DNA of 64,000 bases from assembly GCF_007830255.1 (NCBI RefSeq), contig NZ_VLKG01000003.1, forward strand, positions 62,001 through 126,000, written 5' to 3'. Position 1 is the first letter of the stretch. Each line of letters begins with the position of its first letter. The notes beneath the pieces are model-generated. The model was not told the DNA's origin, ran no database searches, and saw nothing but the letters and a program-made list of their open reading frames with translations. Source of the DNA: Azomonas agilis. GTDB taxonomy: Bacteria > Pseudomonadota > Gammaproteobacteria > Pseudomonadales > Pseudomonadaceae. This document shows, piece by piece, positions 26,017 through 36,082 of this stretch. Both the position numbers and the translations under genes were made by a program.

Positions 26017-26610
26017 TTGATGATTGGATTGGACAGTGCAGGGATTTTAATTCTACAAACCCTGGGTAGCCTGTACCTGATCGTGGTCTTGCTGCGTTTT
26101 ATTTTGCAACTGGTGCGGGCGGATTTTTACAACCCCCTCAGCCAGTTTGTGGTTAAGGCTACGCATCCCCTGTTGCGTCCTTTGCGCCGGATAATCCCCA
26201 GCATCGGTGGCTTGGATTTATCCTCGCTGGTGCTGGCGCTGCTGGTGCAAATGCTGATTATGGCTTTGCTACTGCTGCTGGCTTATGGCGGAATCGGCAA
26301 TCCCCTATCCCTGATCCTTTGGGCTGTGATCGGAATCCTAGGGCTGTTCTTAAAAATCTTCTTCTTCGCCCTGTTAGCCAGCGTGATTTTATCTTGGGTG
26401 GCTCCCAACAGTTACAATCCGGGTGCCCTGTTAGTGCACCAGCTATGCGAGCCCCTTTTAAGCCCCATTCGCCGCATTCTGCCGAATCTGGGTGGGCTGG
26501 ATATCTCCCCCATCTTCGCCTTCTTAGCCATTCAATTGGTGGAAATGCTGGTGGTCAACAACTTGGCGGTGATGAGCCATATGCCGGCGTTACTGCAACG
26601 CCTGTTGTAA
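26017..26610 (+). CDS. yggT: YggT family membrane protein
   Basis: A 197-residue inner membrane protein with the duplicated YggT domain. Each repeat has a hydrophobic start, an asparagine-rich turn and the arginine-rich loop: FYNPLSQFVVKATHPLLRPLRR and, in the second half, NPGALLVHQLCEPLLSPIRR. Members are linked to osmotic tolerance and to the chloroplast CCB3/YlmG group; exact role unknown. Last gene of the yggS-proC-yggT operon, followed by two hairpins. Confidence 0.93.
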   Translation: MMIGLDSAGILILQTLGSLYLIVVLLRFILQLVRADFYNPLSQFVVKATHPLLRPLRRIIPSIGGLDLSSLVLALLVQMLIMALLLLLAYGGIGNPLSLILWAVIGILGLFLKIFFFALLASVILSWVAPNSYNPGALLVHQLCEPLLSPIRRILPNLGGLDISPIFAFLAIQLVEMLVVNNLAVMSHMPALLQRLL

Positions 26611-26629
26611 ATATTAGACCCCAGAGTGT

Positions 26630-26656
26630 ATGGCCTTGGTCGTTACGACCGGCCAT
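26630..26656 (+). promoter_or_regulatory. Strong bulged hairpin after yggT
   Basis: ATGGCC/GGCCAT and GGTCG/CGACC stack into an 11-bp stem with a TT bulge and TTA loop. It begins 20 nt after the yggT stop and has no T-run, while a proper terminator follows 17 nt later. It may be an mRNA 3'-end stabiliser or part of the terminator region. Confidence 0.45.
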
Positions 26657-26672
26657 CACAGTTGATGAATTT

Positions 26673-26708
26673 AAAGCCGCCAGTCAGTAGACTTTGAGCG
26701 GTTTTTTT
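26673..26708 (+). terminator. Intrinsic terminator between yggT and metX
   Basis: AAAGCCGC pairs with GCGGTTT (one bulged G) and ends in a run of seven T. The remaining 16 nt carry GAGCAGGA, the ribosome site region for metX, so metX must have a promoter near or inside this element, or be read through. Confidence 0.7.
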
Positions 26709-26724
26709 CTCCGAGCAGGATTCA

Positions 26725-27864
26725 ATGCCCACTGCCATTACTGCCGATTCGGTCGGGTTAGTCAGCCCACGGGTGGCCCACTTTACTGCCCCGTTAAAAC
26801 TAGCCTGCGGTCGTACCCTGACTGATTACCACCTGATCTACGAGACCTACGGTACCCTTAATGCACAGGCCAGCAATGCGGTACTGATTTGCCATGCCCT
26901 CTCAGGGCATCACCATGCGGCGGGCTACCACAGCATGGACGACACCAAACCCGGTTGGTGGGATAGCTGTATTGGCCCCGGCAAGCCCATCGACACCAAC
27001 CAGTTTTTTGTGGTCAGCCTGAACAATCTGGGTGGTTGCAACGGCTCTTTAGGGCCCTTAAGCCTGAATCCAGCTACCGGAAAAGCCTACGGTGCTGACT
27101 TTCCGATGGTAACGGTAGAAGATTGGGTACACAGCCAAGCACGATTGGCCGACCGTCTCGGCATCAACCAATGGGCCGCCGTGGTGGGTGGTAGCCTCGG
27201 TGGGATGCAAGCCTTGCAATGGAGCATCAGCTATCCTGACCGCATCCGGCATGCGGTGGTGATTGCCTCGGCCCCACGTTTATCGGCCCAAAACATTGCC
27301 TTTAACGAAGTGGCTCGGCAGGCGATTTTGTCCGATCCTGAATTTTGTGGCGGCCACTTTCAGGAGCAAAACCTGATCCCCAAACGCGGATTGATGCTGG
27401 CACGCATGGTCGGCCACATCACCTACCTGTCGGACGATGCGATGGGGGCAAAATTTGGCCGCGACCTAAAAAACGACAAGCTGAATTACGACTTCAACAG
27501 CGTAGCCTTTCAGGTGGAAAGCTATCTGCGTTATCAAGGCGAGGAATTCTCTGGGCGCTTTGATGCCAACACCTATCTACTGATGACCAAGGCTTTGGAC
27601 TATTTTGATCCGGCTGCCGCCTATAACGATGATCTGGTACGCACTCTGGAAGTGGCAAAGGCGGACTTTTGCTTGATGTCCTTCACCACCGATTGGCGGT
27701 TTTCTCCGGCGCGCTCGCGGGAGATCGTCGATGCCTTGTTAGAAGCGCGTAAGAATGTCAGCTATTTGGAGATTGAGGCCTCTCAGGGTCACGATGCCTT
27801 CTTGCTGCCGATTCCGCGCTATGTGCAAGCCTTCCGTACCTACATGAACCGCATTGCTGTGTGA
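26725..27864 (+). CDS. metX: Homoserine O-acyltransferase MetX
   Basis: Acylates homoserine for methionine synthesis. The 379-residue alpha/beta hydrolase has the nucleophile elbow [14 protein letters not shown] (Ser), the Asp in [11 protein letters not shown] and the His in [25 protein letters not shown]-type oxyanion region is present as [13 protein letters not shown]. Whether it uses acetyl- or succinyl-CoA cannot be settled by inspection; gammaproteobacterial MetX proteins paired with MetW are often succinyltransferases. metW follows after 9 nt, which supports cotranscription. Confidence 0.95.
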   Translation: MPTAITADSVGLVSPRVAHFTAPLKLACGRTLTDYHLIYETYGTLNAQASNAVLICHALSGHHHAAGYHSMDDTKPGWWDSCIGPGKPIDTNQFFVVSLNNLGGCNGSLGPLSLNPATGKAYGADFPMVTVEDWVHSQARLADRLGINQWAAVVGGSLGGMQALQWSISYPDRIRHAVVIASAPRLSAQNIAFNEVARQAILSDPEFCGGHFQEQNLIPKRGLMLARMVGHITYLSDDAMGAKFGRDLKNDKLNYDFNSVAFQVESYLRYQGEEFSGRFDANTYLLMTKALDYFDPAAAYNDDLVRTLEVAKADFCLMSFTTDWRFSPARSREIVDALLEARKNVSYLEIEASQGHDAFLLPIPRYVQAFRTYMNRIAV

Positions 27865-27873
27865 GGAGTTCCC

Positions 27874-28473
27874 ATGCGTGCCGATCTTGAGTTAATTCAG
27901 GACTGGATCGCGCCCGGTAGTCGGGTGCTAGATCTGGGCTGTGGCAATGGCGAGCTGCTGGCAGCACTTCGCGAGCGCAAACAGATCATTGGTTACGGAC
28001 TGGAAATTGATCCAGACAACATCAACCAATGTTTAGAACAGGGCATCAACGTCATTGAGCAGGATTTAGACAAGGGCTTAAGCAACTTTGCCACCGCCAG
28101 TTTTGACGTAGTAGTCATGACCCAAGCCATTCAAGCGGTACACTATCCCGATCTGCTGCTCAAAGAAATGCTGCGTGTGGGGCGTGAATGCATTGTCACC
28201 CTGCCCAATTTTGGGCATTGGCGCTGCCGTTGGTATCTGGCTACCAAGGGACGAATGCCGGTTTCCGAATTTATGCCCTACACCTGGTACAACACCCCGA
28301 ACATTCACTTTTGTACCTTTGAAGACTTTGAGAACCTATGCCGAACGCTAAACATTGAAGTACGTGAGCGTTTTGCAGTAGATCGTGACCACCGTCATGG
28401 ATTGGGCAGCCGTCTGTGGCCCAATCTGTTAGGTGAAATCGGTATTTACCGGATGGCGGCAGCAGCCCCTTAA
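27874..28473 (+). CDS. metW: Methionine biosynthesis protein MetW
   Basis: A 199-residue methyltransferase-fold protein that pairs with MetX and is needed for its activity or stability in several bacteria. The motif I loop VLDLGCGNGELLAAL, VVVMTQAIQAVHYPD, and LPNFGHWRCRWYL with MPYTWYNTPNIHFCT are characteristic. The order metX-metW-DUF4426-rdgB-hemW is a conserved gammaproteobacterial string. Confidence 0.95.
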   Translation: MRADLELIQDWIAPGSRVLDLGCGNGELLAALRERKQIIGYGLEIDPDNINQCLEQGINVIEQDLDKGLSNFATASFDVVVMTQAIQAVHYPDLLLKEMLRVGRECIVTLPNFGHWRCRWYLATKGRMPVSEFMPYTWYNTPNIHFCTFEDFENLCRTLNIEVRERFAVDRDHRHGLGSRLWPNLLGEIGIYRMAAAAP

Positions 28474-28506
28474 ATTTGGCGTTCCCTTAACGGGAGGAGC
28501 GGTGCA

Positions 28507-28926
28507 ATGAACTACCTGTGGATCGCTGTTCTGGGACTTTTATTGAGCCAGCCGGTATGGGCTGAGCGCAAATATACTCAGGGTGAGTACGAGGTACATT
28601 ACAGCGCTTTTAACGCCAGCTTTCTGGCTCCTGAGATGGCTCAGGCCCATGAGTTAATCCGCAGCAAACAGCAGGGTGTCATTACCCTCAGTTTGCGCAA
28701 GGCGGGCTTACCGCGTCCGGCATTGATCAGCGGTATGCTTAAAAATCTGTCTGGGCAGGAAACGCCCCTCAGCTTTCGGCTGATCAAAGAGGGGAACAGT
28801 CTTTACTACCTGTCCCAATTTCCCATTACCCAACAGGATGTGCTGACCTTCAGCCTCAGCGTACAACCCTTGGACTCCGATCCTATGTCCATTCAGTTCA
28901 CTCAAGAGGTATTTCCCGAACCATGA
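28507..28926 (+). CDS. DUF4426 secreted protein
   Basis: A 139-residue protein with a signal peptide (about 1-19, [16 protein letters not shown], cleavage before ERKY) and a single domain typical of DUF4426 ([20 protein letters not shown], then a C-terminal [11 protein letters not shown]). Family function unknown; it is nearly always between metW and rdgB. The ribosome site GGGAGGAG precedes the ATG, and the stop overlaps the rdgB start (ATGA). Confidence 0.88.
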   Translation: MNYLWIAVLGLLLSQPVWAERKYTQGEYEVHYSAFNASFLAPEMAQAHELIRSKQQGVITLSLRKAGLPRPALISGMLKNLSGQETPLSFRLIKEGNSLYYLSQFPITQQDVLTFSLSVQPLDSDPMSIQFTQEVFPEP

Positions 28927-29522
28927 ATCCTCCCGTGCGCGAATTGGTCTTAGCCAGCCACAATGCAGGCAAACTTAAAGAATTTCAGGCCTTATTGGGC
29001 GATAGCTTGCGCTTGCGTCTGGTGAGTGAGTTCAGCAAAGAAGAGCCCGAGGAAACCGGCCTCAGCTTTGTGGAGAATGCCATCCTCAAAGCGCGACATG
29101 CAGCCCGTGTATCAGGTTTGCCTGCCTTAGCGGATGACTCCGGCTTAGCGGTGGACTTTTTAGACGGAGCACCGGGCATTTACTCCGCCCGCTATGCCGG
29201 CGGTAAAGACGATAAAGCCAATAACCTCAAGCTGCTACAAGCATTGCAGGGCGTGCCAGATGAACAACGCACAGCGCGCTTTGTGTGCTCTTTAGCCTTG
29301 ATGCGTCATGCAGAAGATCCGCTGCCCATTCTGTGCGAAGGCCTTTGGGAGGGTCGTATTCTGCACGAAATAAGAGGTCACGGCGGTTTTGGCTACGATC
29401 CTTTGTTCTGGACTTCGGACTGGGGCTGTTCCAGTGCTGAGTTACCTGCCAGCGAGAAAAATCGCCTTAGCCATCGGGCGCGAGCCGTGGCTTTGCTCAA
29501 ACAGCGTCTGGAGCTGGTGTGA
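28923..29522 (+). CDS. rdgB: dITP/XTP pyrophosphatase (RdgB/Ham1)
   Basis: Removes non-canonical purine nucleoside triphosphates (dITP, XTP) before they enter DNA. The 199-residue protein starts [19 protein letters not shown] with the SHNxxK substrate motif, then [34 protein letters not shown] and [11 protein letters not shown], closing with LSHRARA. Overlaps DUF4426 by 4 nt upstream and hemW by 4 nt downstream. Confidence 0.97.
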   Translation: MNPPVRELVLASHNAGKLKEFQALLGDSLRLRLVSEFSKEEPEETGLSFVENAILKARHAARVSGLPALADDSGLAVDFLDGAPGIYSARYAGGKDDKANNLKLLQALQGVPDEQRTARFVCSLALMRHAEDPLPILCEGLWEGRILHEIRGHGGFGYDPLFWTSDWGCSSAELPASEKNRLSHRARAVALLKQRLELV

Positions 29523-30667
29523 GCCCAAACTTAGTCCTACCACCCCTCGCAGCCTATGTGCATATCCCTTGGTGTCTGCAAAAGTGTCCCTATTGTGATT
29601 TTAATTCCCACGGGGTGCGCGGGCCTATTCCAGAACAAGCCTATATAACGGCGGTTTTGGGCGATTTGGCACAGGATCTAGCTTGGGTTCAAGGCCGCCC
29701 CCTAAGCTCTATCTTTTTTGGCGGTGGAACGCCGAGCCTATTTTCGCCCCAAGCCTTGGGTGAGATTCTGCACGCCTTGGAGCAGCAGGTCGGCTTTGTA
29801 GCGGATATTGAAATCACCCTCGAAGCCAATCCCGGCACCTTTGAGCAGACACGCTTTCAGGACTACCGCGCCTTAGGGATTAACCGGCTCTCCATCGGTA
29901 TCCAAAGTTTTCAGGAAGCAAAACTCAAAGCCCTAGGCCGGGTACACAACGGTCAAGAAGCCATCCGAGCCATAGAAATGGCCCATAAAGCCGGATTTGA
30001 TAACTTCAATCTGGACTTGATGCACGGCCTACCCGGACAAAGCCTTGAGGATGCGCTGAGCGATTTAACGCTGGCGCTGCAACAACAGCCAACCCACCTG
30101 TCTTGGTATCAGTTGACGTTAGAGCCCAATACCCAATTTTGGCATCAGCCCCCGCTATTACCGGAAGATGATCTACTGTGGGCGATCCAAGAGGCCGGTC
30201 AAGACCTATTAGCAGCTCAGGGCTATCAACATTATGAAACCTCCGCCTACAGCCGACCCGACAAGCAGGCGCGCCACAATCTGAATTATTGGCGGTTTGG
30301 GGATTTTCTGGGCTTAGGAGCCGGTGCCCACGCCAAACTGACTCAGGCTCAGGGCCAGATTATTCGGCACTGGAAACATCGTCACCCAAAGGATTACTTA
30401 GCCGCGAAAGGCCAGTGGATTGCAGGGGAACACACCTTAGAGGCCGATGAGTTACCCTTCGAATTTCTAATGAATGCGCTGCGCTTAACCCAAGGCGTGC
30501 CATCCGAGCTATTCAGCCAACGTACCGGCTTGTCCTTAGAACAGATCGCTACAATCCGCCGCCAAGCCGAGCAAAAGGGATTGCTAGAAACCGACCCTCA
30601 GCGGCTGGTAGCCACGCCACGAGGTCAGCTATTCCTGAATGATTTGTTGCAACTGTTCTTACCCTAA
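29519..30667 (+). CDS. hemW: Radical SAM heme chaperone HemW (HemN-like)
   Basis: A 382-residue radical SAM protein; HemW binds and delivers heme rather than acting as the oxygen-independent coproporphyrinogen oxidase. The iron-sulfur motif [11 protein letters not shown] (C19, C23, C26) is intact, followed by [10 protein letters not shown] and the [10 protein letters not shown] strand. It lacks the longer N-terminus of true HemN. The start is GTG at 29519, overlapping the rdgB stop (GTGA). Its stop overlaps that of convergent yqaA (CTAA). Confidence 0.92.
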   Translation: MSPNLVLPPLAAYVHIPWCLQKCPYCDFNSHGVRGPIPEQAYITAVLGDLAQDLAWVQGRPLSSIFFGGGTPSLFSPQALGEILHALEQQVGFVADIEITLEANPGTFEQTRFQDYRALGINRLSIGIQSFQEAKLKALGRVHNGQEAIRAIEMAHKAGFDNFNLDLMHGLPGQSLEDALSDLTLALQQQPTHLSWYQLTLEPNTQFWHQPPLLPEDDLLWAIQEAGQDLLAAQGYQHYETSAYSRPDKQARHNLNYWRFGDFLGLGAGAHAKLTQAQGQIIRHWKHRHPKDYLAAKGQWIAGEHTLEADELPFEFLMNALRLTQGVPSELFSQRTGLSLEQIATIRRQAEQKGLLETDPQRLVATPRGQLFLNDLLQLFLP

Positions 30668-31101
30668 CTCCAGTGCAGCGTTATGGCCGCCAATATCAGG
30701 TAGCGACCTGCTTTGGCCAAGGTCACTAACAACAAAAAGCGCCACAGCGGCTCACGCAAAACGCCGGCAATCAGGGTTAGGGGATCCCCCACAATGGGTA
30801 GCCAACTCAATAACAGCGACCCATAGCCGTATTTTTGGTAGGCCCGACTGGCTCGCTGCAAGGCCTGAGGACTAACGGGAAACCAAGGCCGATCTTGCCA
30901 GCGACTAATACCTACACCCAGCCACCAATTCACCACCGAGCCCAGCACATTACCCAGCGTGGCGACTAACACCAAGGCCGTTACTGAATATTCAGTAGCC
31001 AGCAATAGACTGACCAGTAAGGCTTCTGACTGCAATGGTAGTAAGGTAGCCGCGCCAAAAGCCGCCAAAAACAGTCCCGCATACACCGAAAAATCGAGCA
31101 T
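30664..31101 (-). CDS. yqaA: YqaA-type DedA/VTT-domain membrane protein
   Basis: A 145-residue membrane protein with four or five hydrophobic stretches. The segment LPLQSEALLVSLLLAT, ATLGNVLGSVVNWWLG, and YGYGSLLLSWLPIVGDPLTLIAGVLR are typical of the VTT (SNARE-associated, DedA-like) fold in the short YqaA subfamily, which may flip lipids. The ATG immediately follows the comM stop (TAAATG), so it is read with comM. No other DedA gene is nearby. Confidence 0.9.
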   Translation of the reverse strand: MLDFSVYAGLFLAAFGAATLLPLQSEALLVSLLLATEYSVTALVLVATLGNVLGSVVNWWLGVGISRWQDRPWFPVSPQALQRASRAYQKYGYGSLLLSWLPIVGDPLTLIAGVLREPLWRFLLLVTLAKAGRYLILAAITLHWS

Positions 31102-32598
31102 TTATAAACCAAGGGTGGGTCGATATTGGAGCGCCTCAGCTAAGTGGCGGCGCGCAATTTGATCAACTCCCTCTAAATCTGCCAAGGTGCGTGCAACTTT
31201 AAGTAACCGATGAGCGGCGCGTAGGGACAGCTTTAAACGCTCACAGGCTTGCTCCAACCAATGCTGATCCTCGGCAATCAGAGTGCAATGTTGGCGCAAC
31301 CCTTCCAAATCCAAAAAAGCATTGGCTACTCCTTGACGTTGAATCTGTAGGCAGCGCGCTTGGGCCACCTGCTGAGCGACCTGAGCGCTGCTCGGTTGAT
31401 CGGCGGGAGCTAAATTCAGACGAGTGGTTTCGCGCGCCATCGTAAGGTGCAGATCAATACGATCCAGCAGCGGGCCAGACAGTCGGTTACGGTAGCGTTG
31501 AATTTGCTCCTGAGTACAGCGGCAGCGCCCTGAAGGATCACCTAAATAACCGCAGGGACAGGGATTCATGGCCGCCACCAATTGAAAACGCGCTGGAAAA
31601 CGGGTTCGATTGCGCGCCCGAGCAATCACAATTTCGCCGCTTTCCAAGGGCTCGCGCAGGACTTCCAACACTTTGCGGTCAAATTCGGGCAGCTCATCCA
31701 GAAACAGCACCCCTTGATGGGCTAAAGAGATTTCCCCCGGTTGCGGACGACTGCCGCCGCCCACTAAGGCGGGGCCAGAAGCACTGTGGTGCGGTTGACG
31801 AAAGGGGCGTTGCGGCCAATGTTGCAAGGGTTCTGAGTGGGCGATGGATTGAATCGCCGCCACCTCCAAAGCTTCTTGCTCGGTTAAGGGCGGCAGTAAA
31901 CCGGGTAAGCGACTGGCCAACAGCGTTTTGCCTGTACCGGGCGGGCCGCTGAACAACAGATTATGGGCACCAGCAGCAGCCACCAACAGCGCTCGGCGGG
32001 CGGATAACTGCCCCTGCACCTCAGATAGATCAGGATAGCTGTTTCGCTGAGTCTGCAAACCCTGAGCTTGATAAGGAGCCAACGGGCTTTGGCCCTGTAG
32101 GTGCGCAGTCACCTGAGTCAGATGAGTAACGGCCAGTACCTGCAATCCGGTGGCTAAACTGGCTTCCTCGGCATTGACTTGAGGCACTAACAGGGTTCGC
32201 CCTGCGGCACGGGCCGCTAAAGCTGCCGGTAACACCCCCTGTATCGGACGAACGGCACCGGATAGAGCCAGCTCGCCTAAGCATTCAAGATGGTTCAAGG
32301 CCTCAACCGGAATCTGACCACTGGCAGCCAAAATACCCAAGGCAATGGCCAGATCAAAACGCCCGCCTTCTTTGGGTAAATCCGCAGGCGCTAAATTCAG
32401 GGTGATACGCCGCGCCGGGAACTCAAACCCCGAAGTTAACAATGCACTACGAACCCGATCTTTGCTTTCCTTGACGGCGGTTTCGGGCAGTCCAACCAAA
32501 GTCAAGGAAGGCAGACCGTTGGCCAAGTGTGCCTCGACCATTACTTCTGGTGCTTCAATACCCGTTTGAGCGCGACTGTATACCCGTGCCAAAGCCAT
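31102..32598 (-). CDS. comM: ComM / YifB Mg-chelatase-like AAA+ helicase
   Basis: A 498-residue hexameric helicase that drives branch migration during natural transformation. Domains: an N-terminal Lon-like domain (about 1-170, starting ARVYSRAQTGIEAPEVMVEA, with ALALSGAVRPIQGVLP-type residues), Walker A GPPGTGKTLLA (about 218-227), Walker B VLFLDELPEF, a zinc-type cysteine cluster NPCPCGYLGDPSGRCRC, and a C-terminal HTH-rich segment (SLRAAHRLLKVARTLADLEG). Located with pilT/pilU in one window, it fits a strain able to take up DNA. Confidence 0.95.
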   Translation of the reverse strand: MALARVYSRAQTGIEAPEVMVEAHLANGLPSLTLVGLPETAVKESKDRVRSALLTSGFEFPARRITLNLAPADLPKEGGRFDLAIALGILAASGQIPVEALNHLECLGELALSGAVRPIQGVLPAALAARAAGRTLLVPQVNAEEASLATGLQVLAVTHLTQVTAHLQGQSPLAPYQAQGLQTQRNSYPDLSEVQGQLSARRALLVAAAGAHNLLFSGPPGTGKTLLASRLPGLLPPLTEQEALEVAAIQSIAHSEPLQHWPQRPFRQPHHSASGPALVGGGSRPQPGEISLAHQGVLFLDELPEFDRKVLEVLREPLESGEIVIARARNRTRFPARFQLVAAMNPCPCGYLGDPSGRCRCTQEQIQRYRNRLSGPLLDRIDLHLTMARETTRLNLAPADQPSSAQVAQQVAQARCLQIQRQGVANAFLDLEGLRQHCTLIAEDQHWLEQACERLKLSLRAAHRLLKVARTLADLEGVDQIARRHLAEALQYRPTLGL

Positions 32599-32629
32599 CA
32601 GATCACTCCCTGATCAGTGTTTAAATTTG

Positions 32630-32914
32630 TTACGCCTTATCATTCTGTATGACCATAGGATGCAGTACAGTCAGCCGCTGCTCTAAACTCTGTACCCGCT
32701 GTTCTAAGTCTTCAAGACGCGCACGAGTATGGGCTAAGACTAAAGCTTGATTATCAAACTCGTCGCGGCTCACTACATCCAATCGAGATAAAGCCCCTTG
32801 GATTAATACCTTTAGCTGTGCTTCAAGCTCGGTGCGGGATAGCGGTAGTTCCCCACTCAGTAAACGTGCAGCCTGAGCATTGACCGCCTCAATAAGGGCT
32901 TTGGGGGGTAACAT
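32630..32914 (-). CDS. ubiK: Ubiquinone biosynthesis accessory factor UbiK (BMFP domain)
   Basis: A 94-residue protein of the UbiK/BMFP family (YqiC). An amphipathic N-terminal half (LLSGELPLSRTELEAQLKVLIQGALSRLDVVSRDEFD) precedes a coiled coil (RARLEDLEQRVQSLEQRLTVL). UbiK helps the Ubi enzyme complex for aerobic ubiquinone synthesis with UbiJ. It lies between comM and the divergent glnK, often seen in gammaproteobacteria. Confidence 0.92.
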   Translation of the reverse strand: MLPPKALIEAVNAQAARLLSGELPLSRTELEAQLKVLIQGALSRLDVVSRDEFDNQALVLAHTRARLEDLEQRVQSLEQRLTVLHPMVIQNDKA

Positions 32915-32934
32915 AGGTCATTTCCTAGAGTAAA

Positions 32935-33575
<641 letters not shown>

Positions 33576-33605
33576 GCCTTTGTTTTACCTTTCAGGAGAA
33601 ACTGT

Positions 33606-34925
33606 ATGATGCTGCGAAATCTCGCAGGCAAAGGAGCTCTTTTGGCCCTGTTAGCCAGTCCCGGACTGGCTATGGCCCAAGAAACTACCTTGGATTCTGG
33701 CGATACCGCTTGGATGCTGATATCCACAGCCTTAGTGCTGTTTATGACGATCCCCGGACTGGCTTTGTTTTACGGCGGCATGGTGCGCTCTAAAAACATT
33801 CTGTCCGTCATGATGCAGTGCTTTGCTATCACCGCTTTAGTCAGCCTGCTATGGATGCTGTACGGTTACAGCTTGGCGTTCGATACCACCGGTATGGAAG
33901 CGGGCGTGACCAATCTAAGCTCCTTCATCGGTGGTCTTGACCGTTTATTTTTGAACGGCCTAACTCGTGAAAGCCTCGTAGGTGCCTTCCCGGAAAGTGT
34001 CTTTATCACCTTCCAAATGACCTTTGCGATTATCACGCCAGCTCTGATCGTGGGTGCTTTCGCCGAGCGTATGAAGTTTTCAGCCATGCTGATCTTCGTC
34101 GCGGTGTGGTTCACTTTGGTATACGCGCCCATTGCCCACATGGTGTGGGGTGGTGACGGTGCCCTGATGTGGGACTGGGGTGTTCTGGACTTTGCAGGCG
34201 GTACGGTAGTTCACATTAACGCCGGTATTGCTGGTTTAGTAGCCTGTATTGTGCTGGGCAAACGTAAAGGCTATCCCTCTACACCCATGCCTCCTCACAA
34301 CTTGGGTTATACCCTCGTGGGCGCGGCCATGCTCTGGGTGGGCTGGTTCGGCTTTAACGCAGGTTCTGCCGTAGCTGCCGATGGCACCGCGGGTATGGCC
34401 ATGCTGGTGACTCAAATTGCTACTGCCGCTGCCGCTTTGGGTTGGATGGCTTTTGAGTGGCTGTCACATGGCAAACCCAGTGCTCTGGGCATCGCCTCAG
34501 GTGTAGTTGCAGGCTTAGTCGCTATTACTCCTGCGGCGGGTACGGTTGGCCCTATGGGTGCTCTGATCATCGGTCTGATTAGCGGCATTGTCTGCTTCTT
34601 CTGCGCCACATCCCTGAAACGCAAGCTAGGTTATGACGACTCACTAGATGCCTTCGGAGTACACGGTGTAGGCGGTATCATCGGTGCCTTGCTGACCGGT
34701 ATCTTCGCAGCTCCGGCTCTGGGTGGTTTCGGTGAGGTCGATAACATCGCCCTGCAACTGTGGATTCAGCTCAAGGGTGTGATCGTGACGGTGATTTACA
34801 CCGGCGTTGTCACCTACATCATCCTCAAAGTACTGGATATTGTGATGGGGCTGCGGGTTACTCCCGACGAAGAGGCCGAAGGTCTCGACATCGCCCAACA
34901 CAACGAGCGTGGTTACAACCTGTAA
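33606..34925 (+). CDS. amtB: Ammonium transporter AmtB
   Basis: A 439-residue trimeric channel. It has a signal peptide (about 1-24, cut before QETT) and about eleven membrane segments. Signatures: MIPGLALFYGGMVRSKN-type (IPGLALFYGGMVRSKN), FQMTFAIITPALI, DFAGGTVVHINAGIAGL (first conserved His), LWVGWFGFNAGSA and DDSLDAFGVHGVGGIIGALLTG (second His). The C-terminal tail ends DIAQHNERGYNL, the region that GlnK contacts. Cotranscribed with glnK; a hairpin follows. Confidence 0.97.
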   Translation: MMLRNLAGKGALLALLASPGLAMAQETTLDSGDTAWMLISTALVLFMTIPGLALFYGGMVRSKNILSVMMQCFAITALVSLLWMLYGYSLAFDTTGMEAGVTNLSSFIGGLDRLFLNGLTRESLVGAFPESVFITFQMTFAIITPALIVGAFAERMKFSAMLIFVAVWFTLVYAPIAHMVWGGDGALMWDWGVLDFAGGTVVHINAGIAGLVACIVLGKRKGYPSTPMPPHNLGYTLVGAAMLWVGWFGFNAGSAVAADGTAGMAMLVTQIATAAAALGWMAFEWLSHGKPSALGIASGVVAGLVAITPAAGTVGPMGALIIGLISGIVCFFCATSLKRKLGYDDSLDAFGVHGVGGIIGALLTGIFAAPALGGFGEVDNIALQLWIQLKGVIVTVIYTGVVTYIILKVLDIVMGLRVTPDEEAEGLDIAQHNERGYNL

Positions 34926-34939
34926 TTATGCCCGCGCGT

Positions 34940-34966
34940 GGAGCCTGCCGTTTTAAAGCAGGCTCC
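34940..34966 (+). terminator. Hairpin after amtB
   Basis: GGAGCCTGC pairs perfectly with GCAGGCTCC around CGTTTTAAA, 14 nt after the amtB stop, followed by TTGCCTCC. The stem is strong, the T-run weak. Confidence 0.6.
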
Positions 34967-35098
34967 TTGCCTCCTAGGGTTTGGGGCTTTAACTGCTCTA
35001 CCCTAAATTTTAAGTTGTTTCACTGCTGACGCACACGCGGCATCATACGAGCGCGCAGCCAAAGAGCACTTCCCATACAGAGCGCATTCTCCTCCTGT

Positions 35099-36025
35099 CT
35101 AACTTAATCCATAGCGTTGCCAGACGGCGGCGGCAGCAAAATGCAGATGTGCATGACGGCGGGCGACACGGGCATGATCTTTATCATAACCACCGCCAAT
35201 CACACCTACTACGGGAATATCGCGCCCCAAACACTGCTCTAATACCGCTGTATCCCGCGCCATTAGCCCCGCATCGGTTAATTCCAAAAGACCCAGTATG
35301 TCGTCACGGTGTACATCCACACCTGCGTCATAAATCACTACATCCGGTTGATATAGAGGCAATAGGTAATCCAGCGTCTCATTGACAACCTTTAGGTAGG
35401 CTTGATCCTGCATACCAATTGGTAACGGAATATCCCAATCACTCTGGGCTTTGCGTACCGGGAAGTTATTTTCACAGTGCAAAGAGACGGTAATAGCATC
35501 GGGAACATCGGCCAAAATCCGCGCGGTGCCATCGCCTTGGTGTACGTCACAATCAAAGATCAATACCCGCCCCGCTTGCCCAGTTTCCAACAGATGCAGG
35601 GCCATAATGGCTAGGTCGTTAAAGATGCAAAATCCTGAAGCCTCAGCATAGTGGGCGTGGTGCGTCCCTCCTGCTAGGTGACAGGCCAAACCGTGCTTTA
35701 GGGCGTGCTCCAAGGTCAACAGAGAGCCGCCCACAGCCCGCAGGGTGCGTTGAGCTAAAGCTGGAGTCCAAGGTAGTCCTAAGCGGCGCAGTTCTTCGCG
35801 GCTCATATCGCCAGAACAGTAACGCTGCACATAGGCAGGGTCGTGGGCCAAGGCCAGAATATCCGCAGGGCAGCATTCAGGCCGTAGCAGGGCTGCATCC
35901 GTAGTCAGGCCAAAGTCCACCAGATGATCGCGTAGCAAGCGAAACTTGGGCATGGGAAAACGGTGCCCCTCAGGGAGGGGGGGACTGTAATCCTCATGGA
36001 ATACCAAGGGCATAGGGGTGAGCAT
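35099..36025 (-). CDS. Histone deacetylase family protein (class II-like deacylase)
   Basis: A 308-residue arginase/HDAC fold hydrolase, zinc-dependent. The catalytic His pair is in GGTHHAHY (H122, H123), the metal ligands in FDCDVHQGDGT (D160 and H162) and YDAGVDVHRDD; SLHCENNFPVRK and DIPLPIGMQDQAYLK are typical of bacterial AcuC/HdaH-like or polyamine-related members. The substrate may be an acetylated polyamine or acetyl-CoA synthetase; this cannot be read. No partner gene is adjacent. Confidence 0.9.
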   Translation of the reverse strand: MLTPMPLVFHEDYSPPLPEGHRFPMPKFRLLRDHLVDFGLTTDAALLRPECCPADILALAHDPAYVQRYCSGDMSREELRRLGLPWTPALAQRTLRAVGGSLLTLEHALKHGLACHLAGGTHHAHYAEASGFCIFNDLAIMALHLLETGQAGRVLIFDCDVHQGDGTARILADVPDAITVSLHCENNFPVRKAQSDWDIPLPIGMQDQAYLKVVNETLDYLLPLYQPDVVIYDAGVDVHRDDILGLLELTDAGLMARDTAVLEQCLGRDIPVVGVIGGGYDKDHARVARRHAHLHFAAAAVWQRYGLS

Positions 36026-36082
36026 CAGCGCAACACTCGGAGCAAGACAGCCTGACGGGATAAGCGTCAGGCTGCTTGTTAG

